A stretch of DNA of 54,503 nucleotides from Bacillus sp. ISL-34 (GTDB lineage: Bacteria > Bacillota > Bacilli > Bacillales > DSM-1321). Where the stretch lies: the NCBI RefSeq assembly GCF_018613325.1, contig NZ_JAGGQJ010000052.1, forward strand, positions 1-54,503, in the 5' to 3' direction. The notes below the pieces were generated by a model, which saw nothing but the letters and a program-made list of their open reading frames with translations, ran no database searches and was not told where the DNA came from. The position numbers and the translations under genes are program-made. Of the stretch, positions 49,386-54,503 are shown one piece after another (positions within the stretch are counted from its first letter, which is position 1; each line of letters starts with the position of its first letter).

Positions 49386-49399
49386 CGAATGTTTGTTCG
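49386..49399. promoter_or_regulatory. Possible LexA box upstream of the YdjM-like gene
   Basis: On the minus strand CGAACAAACATTCG matches CGAACRNRYGTTYG except for A instead of G at position 10. It overlaps or follows a weak promoter (TATAG-type -10 near 49405). A moderate site only. Confidence 0.5.
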
Positions 49400-49640
49400 A
49401 ATCCCTATATTCTAACTATACAATATTTTGGGGGAAATTTCTTTAATTCTTGTAAAAAATCCATAATAACCAATAATTAGACCAAAAAAATTCCTTGGTT
49501 ATACATTAATAACAATTCTTCTAAATGTCTATAATTGCATTGGTTTTAGTAATTTCCATCACTCTAAGTCCGCAAAATTTTTTTCTATAAATTGAGGTTT
49601 TTCATGAAATTTTATCCATCATATGAATATACTAATCTAT
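49400..49640. other. Divergent region between YdjM-like gene and small gene
   Basis: About 240 bp of AT-rich DNA. A weak hairpin AACCAA...TTGGTT lies near 49468-49500. No further feature. Confidence 0.35.
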
Positions 49641-49647
49641 AAGGGGA

Positions 49648-49830
49648 GTGATTCAGATAGCTTTTTTAAATGCCTTCAATAATTTTAAAAAAGGGAAAAA
49701 GTCTAAGAAAATAAAGAACATGGATTTTCGGGAACAGCATGTGAATAAATCGTCTGAGCTCATCGGGAACAATGAAATTGTCCAAAATATAATTAACAAT
49801 CACCTTTCCAAAAAAAATAACCACTTGTAG
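49648..49830 (+). CDS. Small basic protein of unknown function
   Basis: Up to 60 residues, lysine- and asparagine-rich: AFLNAFNNFKKGKKSKKIKN, then MDFREQHVNKSSELIGNNEI and a short helix. No family recognised. A strong AAGGGGAG (49641-49648) precedes it and a terminator overlaps its end, so expression is likely. The first in-frame GTG (49648) is part of the ribosome site; the codon at the ideal distance is ATA at 49657, which gives 57 residues. Convergent with the 301-residue membrane protein gene, whose stop lies in the same terminator. Confidence 0.5.
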   Translation: MIQIAFLNAFNNFKKGKKSKKIKNMDFREQHVNKSSELIGNNEIVQNIINNHLSKKNNHL

Positions 49831-49843
49831 GGTGGTTTTTTTA
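49811..49843. terminator. Bidirectional terminator
   Basis: AACCAC (49819-49824) and GTGGTT (49832-49837) with A7 before and T7 after. It overlaps the 3' end of the small gene. Confidence 0.7.
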
Positions 49844-50746
49844 ATTATTATGGGAAATGGTTTCATTCTTTTCCAACTTCTCGCTCGCTTCGTAAATATA
49901 GTTATATTGTAAATAGTAATCGTATATGACGTTTTGCAGGATTTTAAGCAATGATTTATCGAATGTATCGAATTCAGTTTGATAGCTATTTAAGACAGTG
50001 ACGAATTTCCCGTCCATGTTTTCGAAATAATGGAGAAGAAAATTCTTGTAATATTCACTATCGCTATTGCTTTTATTCGTAATGCACGGATCGCCGGTTT
50101 GAATGGACTTATCAAGCATCGCTTTGATGGATTTAGGCAGCTTTGCTTTTTTGAACTGGTTCAGGGTATAGATATCATAGGTAAAGGAAAGTCCTAATTG
50201 ATCGGAATAAAAATCCACGGCACAGTCCAATGTATAGATTAAGGGTGTTTTAAAGTCCTTACTGTTGGCAATTTCCTCTGATATCTCCAATTGAAATTCC
50301 TCGGATGTTAAATACGCTGCAAATTTCATTTTTGAACTGCTCATGCTGAATACTTCATAAACGGCTGCATCTTGTTTTTCAATTTCAATTTCGATATTAA
50401 AAAATTTAAAGTGTTTTAAACGGTAAAAAGCAATCGGTGCTAATAGGAAAAGCAATATCCAAACTAGGTAAAGAAATAACGTGTTAAAGATGATTTGATA
50501 AAATTCAGACGTTACGATCGGTTCAATGATTAACGATATCAATGTATGTTCAAATCCCTGAGAAACAGGGGTGGCAGGTACAACGGTTTCCTCTGGCTTT
50601 TTCAAAGTTTGGATACCTAAATGAGCCATCGCAACTAGCGTATAAACAAAAATTAAAATTGTTCCAATCACATAAAATTTTGGCATGAATCCAATAATCC
50701 TGTCGAAAACAGAAATCCGTTTATCTTTCTGCTCCTCTATAGCCAA
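49841..50746 (-). CDS. Membrane protein of unknown function
   Basis: 301 residues. Two membrane helices are predicted: about 25-47 (KFYVIGTILIFVYTLVAMAH) and about 84-106 (IIFNTLFLYLVWILLFLLAPIAF). Both termini are cytoplasmic by charge, and the C-terminal two thirds are soluble and acidic (FFNIEIEIEKQDAAVYEVFSMS...), ending in a tyrosine-rich helix. No known motif. It resembles in layout a membrane-tethered sensor or scaffold, but I cannot assign a function. Start TTG with AAAAGGAGC. Single gene. Confidence 0.65.
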   Translation of the reverse strand: MAIEEQKDKRISVFDRIIGFMPKFYVIGTILIFVYTLVAMAHLGIQTLKKPEETVVPATPVSQGFEHTLISLIIEPIVTSEFYQIIFNTLFLYLVWILLFLLAPIAFYRLKHFKFFNIEIEIEKQDAAVYEVFSMSSSKMKFAAYLTSEEFQLEISEEIANSKDFKTPLIYTLDCAVDFYSDQLGLSFTYDIYTLNQFKKAKLPKSIKAMLDKSIQTGDPCITNKSNSDSEYYKNFLLHYFENMDGKFVTVLNSYQTEFDTFDKSLLKILQNVIYDYYLQYNYIYEASEKLEKNETISHNN

Positions 50747-50984
50747 TGTGGTTGCTCCTTTTAAGATTATTAATATCAGGAAAAGTCTACAGGGACTTAG
50801 AACTTCCTGGAGACTACCTATTTAATTTATATGTATTCAATTATGTTAAAATACGTAAAATTCATTTAATTATTGACATATACCAAATTACTTTCGACGT
50901 TTTCATTAAAATTAATAATATTTCGTCGTTAAAAATGCCCAACCTCTTCATTGGAAATGAAAGGATGAGCAAATGTTTAGGGTT

Positions 50985-51878
50985 TTATTTAGGACGGCCC
51001 TTTATCGCAAATTCTTCGACCTTCCTTAAAAACAACTCCATGGCTTTTGATGCTTCGAAGTCCAACTTTTTCACGATCGAAAAAGGTCTTATAATGGGCT
51101 CATTTTTCAAATGAAAGGTTTTCAACTCATTGGACTTCAATTCTTTTTGTACAGTCAGACGAGATAACAGGGCAATGCCAAGTCCTGCCATCACCGCTTC
51201 TTTCACTCCTTGAATACTGGTGAAAATAAAGGTTTTCTTTATGTTTAACTCCAGACTGCTCAGAAGTTTATCGGAATATGTTCGGGTCCCCGATCCTTGC
51301 TCCCTAAGTACCCATGTTTGGTTTTGGAGCAAATCGCCCTCGATGAGATCCATTTGTGAAAGTGGATGATCCGGGGGGACGACAACAATCATCTCGTCAT
51401 TCATAAATGGTCTGACATCTATATCTTTATAATCCGTTTCACCTTCAATTAATCCTATATCAAGCTTATTTGAACGTATTCCTTGAATGACTTCATTTGA
51501 ATTCGAGATGATGATTTGTATGTCCACCATCGGATATTGAGCCGCAAATTCTGCTAATACTTTTGGAAGGTAATATTCACCTATCGTAAAGCTTGCACCT
51601 ATTTTCATCGTTCCGCTAACCACGTTATTAAATTCGTTTATTTCTCTTTTTGCTGTCTCATAATGATTAAGCATTTGCTTCGCATGTCTATACAATATTT
51701 TTCCCGGCTCTGTTATTTGAACTTGTTTGGGGGAACGATAAATTAATTTCGTTCCTAACTCATTTTCCAGATTCCTTATGTGAAGACTGACTCCTGGCTG
51801 TGACAGGTTCAGAATGTCCCCTGCTCTTGAAAAGTTTTTCTGTTCGATTACGGTTACGAATACTTTTAAAGGATCCAT
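50985..51878 (-). CDS. LysR family regulator (YeiE/CysL-like)
   Basis: A 297-residue LysR protein: N-terminal winged helix (FVTVIEQKNFSRAGDILNLSQPGVSLHIRNLENELGTKLIYR) and a periplasmic-binding-like effector domain (MKIGASFTIGEYYLPKVLAEFAAQYP, SNEVIQGIRSNKLDIGLIEG, REQGSGTRTY). It resembles CysL (YwfK) and E. coli YeiE. It is transcribed away from a yeiH-type transporter gene, the same arrangement as yeiE-yeiH in enterics, so the transporter is the likely target. ATG with GGAGGTAACC. Confidence 0.9.
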   Translation of the reverse strand: MDPLKVFVTVIEQKNFSRAGDILNLSQPGVSLHIRNLENELGTKLIYRSPKQVQITEPGKILYRHAKQMLNHYETAKREINEFNNVVSGTMKIGASFTIGEYYLPKVLAEFAAQYPMVDIQIIISNSNEVIQGIRSNKLDIGLIEGETDYKDIDVRPFMNDEMIVVVPPDHPLSQMDLIEGDLLQNQTWVLREQGSGTRTYSDKLLSSLELNIKKTFIFTSIQGVKEAVMAGLGIALLSRLTVQKELKSNELKTFHLKNEPIIRPFSIVKKLDFEASKAMELFLRKVEEFAIKGRPK

Positions 51879-52002
51879 GGTTACCTCCTTATTTGCCTAT
51901 GCATTTCATTTTATCATAAGTAGAAGTAATCATTGAAATAGCAAAAATATATTTCACTTATTTTTAAATAAGCTTTAAAGTTAGAGCATCAACATAGATG
52001 GA

Positions 52003-53037
52003 GTGATCACACTGGAACAAACAAACGTAGAGACAAAAAAACTTGGATTTACAAAAGGAATAGCTCTAACTTTGCTAATTGCCATTGCAGCAAAATACTT
52101 AGCAGAGCTTCCATTCCTTCATATAATGGGACAGTTAGTCATTGCGATACTGATTGGTGTTGTTTGGAAATCGTTAATTGGCGTCCCAGCTTACGCCGTT
52201 GCAGGGACAAATTATTCAAGTAAAGTCCTTTTGAGAGTGGGCATTATCTTATTGGGCATGCGCTTGAACCTAAAGGATATTTTTAATGCAGGTCCGAAAA
52301 CATTTGCAGTTGGTGCCATTAGTCTTGTATTTGCTATATTAGTAGTTTATGGATTGACCCGCATATTTAAAGTCGAGAAAAAGCTAGGCATATTGACAGC
52401 TTGCGGAACGGGAATTTGTGGAGCTGCTGCCATCCTGGCAATTTCCTCCCAAATAAAAGCAAAAGAAAAAGATACTGCAATAGCTGTTGCTACGGTTGCT
52501 GTTTTAGGCACAACCTTCACCTTCGGATATACGATCCTATATCCATTATTGAAGTTATCCGATCAAGGATATGGTATTTTTTCGGGTGCGACACTCCATG
52601 AAATTGCTCACGTCATCGCTGCAGCAGCACCAGGCGGAAATGAGGCAGTCGACTTGGCAGTGGTGGTCAAATTGACTAGGGTGGCCCTGCTCATTCCGGT
52701 TGCCATTTTAATTGGATTCATCATGAATTGGAAAGAACGATCAACAGATACGGGAAAGAAATTTTCCTGGAAGTCCATTCAAATACCCTGGTTTATTATT
52801 GGATTTTTATTAATGAGTTCCCTCTATTCTACAGGTGCAGTTCCTGAACCCATAGCCGATAAACTTGTTATGCTTTCCTATATCCTCATGGCCATGTCCA
52901 TGGCAGGACTAGGATTGAATATTGACCTTGTAACTTTTAGAAAATATGGCGGTAAACCTTTTATAGCTGGACTGATTGGCTCCATCTTATTGACATGTCT
53001 CGGGTATGTATTGGTTCAGGCTTTCCATTTAAATTAA
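52003..53037 (+). CDS. yeiH: YeiH/YadS family putative sulfate exporter
   Basis: About 341-344 residues with 9-10 membrane helices. Family features: IAAKYLAELPFLHIMGQLVIAILIG, YSSKVLLRVGIILLGMRLNLKDI near 70, the TACGTGICGAAAILAISSQIKAK block near 132, and GATLHEIAHVIAAA near 197. Annotated in the family as a putative sulfate exporter (UPF0324); evidence for the substrate is thin. Start: the in-frame GTG at 52003 lies in the ribosome site (TGGAGTGA). A CTG at 52012, eight bases downstream of GGAG, fits better. Divergent from the LysR gene; shares a terminator with speD. Confidence 0.87.
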   Translation: MITLEQTNVETKKLGFTKGIALTLLIAIAAKYLAELPFLHIMGQLVIAILIGVVWKSLIGVPAYAVAGTNYSSKVLLRVGIILLGMRLNLKDIFNAGPKTFAVGAISLVFAILVVYGLTRIFKVEKKLGILTACGTGICGAAAILAISSQIKAKEKDTAIAVATVAVLGTTFTFGYTILYPLLKLSDQGYGIFSGATLHEIAHVIAAAAPGGNEAVDLAVVVKLTRVALLIPVAILIGFIMNWKERSTDTGKKFSWKSIQIPWFIIGFLLMSSLYSTGAVPEPIADKLVMLSYILMAMSMAGLGLNIDLVTFRKYGGKPFIAGLIGSILLTCLGYVLVQAFHLN

Positions 53038-53045
53038 CTTTTCAT

Positions 53046-53083
53046 AAAAACAAGCATCCCTTAATCGGCATGCTTGTTTTTTT
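53046..53083. terminator. Shared terminator of yeiH and speD
   Basis: AAAAACAAGCAT (53046-53057) and ATGCTTGTTTTT (53070-53081), perfect 12-bp arms with A/T runs. The last speD codons lie within the hairpin. Confidence 0.88.
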
Positions 53084-53897
53084 CTATTGGATGTGGAACA
53101 TTGGCACCATAAAAAATTTCATCCATTTCCGTTTGCAGCCTTTCTATAATTTCTTGCCTTTCCTCTTCATTCAGCTTTTCCTCTGTATATCCGAATAAGT
53201 AATTATTAATATCGAATCTTTTCAGCTTACATTTTGTATGGAATATATTTTCCTGGTATACATTCACATCAATCATGTCATATAAACCCTTTACTTCATC
53301 AGGAATATAGTTTTGAATGGAATTAATATCATGGTCAATGAACAATTTCCGCCCGTCTTTATCTCTCGTAAAGCCTCTTACTCGGTAATCGATCGTGATT
53401 ATGTCGGTATCGAAGGAATGAATGAGATAATTAAGGGCTTTAAGAGGTGATATTTCCCCACAAGTAGAGACATCGATATCGGCCCTGAATGTGCTAATGC
53501 CCTCATTTGGATGGTATTCCGGGTATGTATGTACGGTAATATGGCTTTTATCCAGTTGCATGACCACATTATCAGGTAAAGGCCCAGGTGATTCCTCATA
53601 AGTTCCCGTAGGTACTTCGACGACAGGACCTTCTGAAACAAGAATGGTTACACTGGCGCCTTGAGGGACATAATCCTGTTTGGCCGTATTTAAAACATGG
53701 GCCCCTATCAAATCAGAAACGTTGTGCAATATCTTTGAAAGCCGCTCTGCATTATATTGTTCATCGATATAATCCAGGTAGGCCTCTCTCTCTTCCCTGG
53801 TTTTTGTGTAACAAATATCATACATATTAAAGCTTAAAGATTTCGTAAGATTATTAAAGCCATGAAGTTCAATACGCTGCTCTGGTGTAAGTTTCAT
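53061..53897 (-). CDS. speD: S-adenosylmethionine decarboxylase proenzyme, long (SpeD) type
   Basis: A 278-residue proenzyme that decarboxylates SAM to supply aminopropyl groups for spermidine. Self-cleavage before Ser in QLDKSHITVHTYPEYHP (near residue 114) makes the pyruvoyl group; the ESPGPLPDN and DIDVSTCGEISPLKALNYLIHS segments follow the E. coli-type (class 1A) enzyme. This is the long proteobacterial type, whereas B. subtilis uses a 126-residue enzyme (SpeH/SpeD class 1B). Spermidine synthase is not adjacent. ATG with AGGGGAATC. The promoter region lies between it and the right IS copy. Confidence 0.93.
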   Translation of the reverse strand: MKLTPEQRIELHGFNNLTKSLSFNMYDICYTKTREEREAYLDYIDEQYNAERLSKILHNVSDLIGAHVLNTAKQDYVPQGASVTILVSEGPVVEVPTGTYEESPGPLPDNVVMQLDKSHITVHTYPEYHPNEGISTFRADIDVSTCGEISPLKALNYLIHSFDTDIITIDYRVRGFTRDKDGRKLFIDHDINSIQNYIPDEVKGLYDMIDVNVYQENIFHTKCKLKRFDINNYLFGYTEEKLNEEERQEIIERLQTEMDEIFYGANVPHPIEKNKHAD

Positions 53898-54010
53898 GAT
53901 TGATTCCCCTTATATTTTTTTAGGACTACCCTTATAGTTACCCTTTTTCTGAAATAAAAAACTAAGCTTGCCAGCCTAAGCTTCTGACTTCTAATCGGTA
54001 AGCAAGAAAA

Positions 54011-54036
54011 AGCCATTGCATTAACATGCAATGGCT
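54011..54036. repeat. Perfect hairpin directly abutting the right IS end
   Basis: AGCCATTGCAT, loop TAAC, ATGCAATGGCT: an 11-bp perfect stem ending at the base before the shared IS terminus (CAGTTTGTAG). Its sequence differs from the left hairpin, but the position relative to the IS is the same. Confidence 0.65.
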
Positions 54037-54503
54037 CAGTTTGTAGACAAAAGGGGTTCGGGATTAAAAAAATCCGAGCCCCTTTTGAAATTTCCTTTGA
54101 ATTTTGGCCCAAGGTTGAGAGATTAGGGCTCTACGAGCCCTCTATGTTAGGCCATTTTTGGACCTTGCCATGTCCAATTGGCCATCTTCTTTAAATTAAT
54201 GGCAGCGAAAGTAAGCATCGCCTGCATCGACAATTTTTTAAGTCCCCTTAAAGTAGTCCAACGCATACCATGCTTTTCTTTTGCATCTGCGAATACACGC
54301 TCAATCGTTTCTCTACGTTTCGCATATATAGGTTTTACATCTTGATGATTACGCAGATGATCTGCTTCTTCCACATATGCTTGCCAGATATGCCGTGTCA
54401 CCACTTTTTGATGGTCTTTGCTTTCTGTACACCGTGATAAGGATGAGCATGTTGCACAAATTTGTTTTGGCGATTTGTACTCGCGATAGCCCTCTTTATT
54501 TGT
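54037..54503 (-). mobile_element. IS1182-family element, 3' end only (right copy)
   Basis: The inverted counterpart of the left copy: terminus CAGTTTGTAGACAAAA, a hairpin (54054-54091), tail and transposase 3' end, running out of the window. The hairpin differs slightly from the left copy in stem and loop, so these are two distinct copies rather than a duplicated read. Confidence 0.8.
54147..54503 (-). CDS. IS1182-family transposase, C-terminal fragment (right copy)
   Basis: 118 residues, open to the window edge with no true start inside. Besides the Y-x2-R-x6-E block it includes the upstream cysteine cluster ICATCSSLSRCTESKDHQKV (zinc-finger-like C-x2-C...C), a hallmark of the IS1182/DDE_Tnp_1 group, followed by VVTRHIWQAYVEEADHLRNH. 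The overlap with the left copy is identical in amino-acid sequence. Confidence 0.88.
   Translation of the reverse strand, partial: TNKEGYREYKSPKQICATCSSLSRCTESKDHQKVVTRHIWQAYVEEADHLRNHQDVKPIYAKRRETIERVFADAKEKHGMRWTTLRGLKKLSMQAMLTFAAINLKKMANWTWQGPKMA

Noticed and set aside
1..54503. Composite transposon reading of the whole window
   Set aside because: The interior is ordinary chromosomal metabolism and stress genes (tnrA, clpE, speD). Contig ends at repeats explain the layout better.

Overview
The window comes from a low-GC Firmicute of the family Bacillaceae. Gene content and family resemblance point to a Bacillus/Peribacillus-type soil bacillus: TnrA, an assimilatory nas cluster, YkuK, IseA, ClpE with CtsR boxes, AmyX-type pullulanase, UvsE, the YrhE/YrhD formate dehydrogenase pair and a 6S-2 RNA. 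Species is an inference. I saw no tRNA, rRNA, CRISPR array or prophage. Both ends lie inside inverted copies of one IS1182-family element, so this is most likely an assembled contig that stops at a repeat.

Layout. (1) 400-10660: complete nitrate/nitrite assimilation. nasA (transport), nasB and nasC (nitrate reductase) and a siroheme methyltransferase run leftward. nirB/nirD (nitrite reductase) form a second leftward unit, and tnrA, the nitrogen regulator, lies between them. Near-perfect TnrA boxes sit about 50 bp upstream of the predicted nasA and nirB starts, and another lies before tnrA. (2) 10860-16000: ykuK, a 6S-2-like RNA, a stand-alone MurE paralogue, an MFS exporter whose ribosome site is buried in a hairpin, and two sets of intergenic repeats. 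(3) 16100-17700: a manganese (yybP-ykoY) riboswitch with two tandem terminators reads into a half-length Spo0M and an MscS channel. (4) 18000-24670: iseA with a WalR box, a padR/HAAS-domain pair, glycerate uptake and phosphorylation with a CdaR-type regulator, and a glutamate synthase remnant. (5) 24700-30950: an MFS transporter, an MBL hydrolase, a DadA-like oxidase, and a 30-codon gene under a perfect LexA box beside a uracil-DNA-glycosylase-like gene. (6) 30980-34740: glutarate catabolism (glaH, a DUF3870 protein, lhgO, a GntR regulator). (7) 35100-43120: a Dph6-like ATPase, a lone tyrosine recombinase with a frameshifted gene behind it, uvsE, a PCYCGC lipoprotein, and formate dehydrogenase with its DUF1641 partner. 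(8) 43300-53900: pullulanase, clpE, an NlpC/P60 hydrolase, a YdjM-like membrane protein with an SOS-like site, two unknown genes, a LysR/YeiH pair and a long-type speD.

Most interesting points: the Mn2+ riboswitch in front of spo0M-like/mscS; the LexA-controlled micro-gene; tnrA embedded in its own regulon; the nasB copy that has lost the siroheme ligand; and four genes whose best-placed start codon is one base away from ATG (ATC, ATT, ATA, CTG). All calls come from reading the sequence and from remembered family features. No database search was run.
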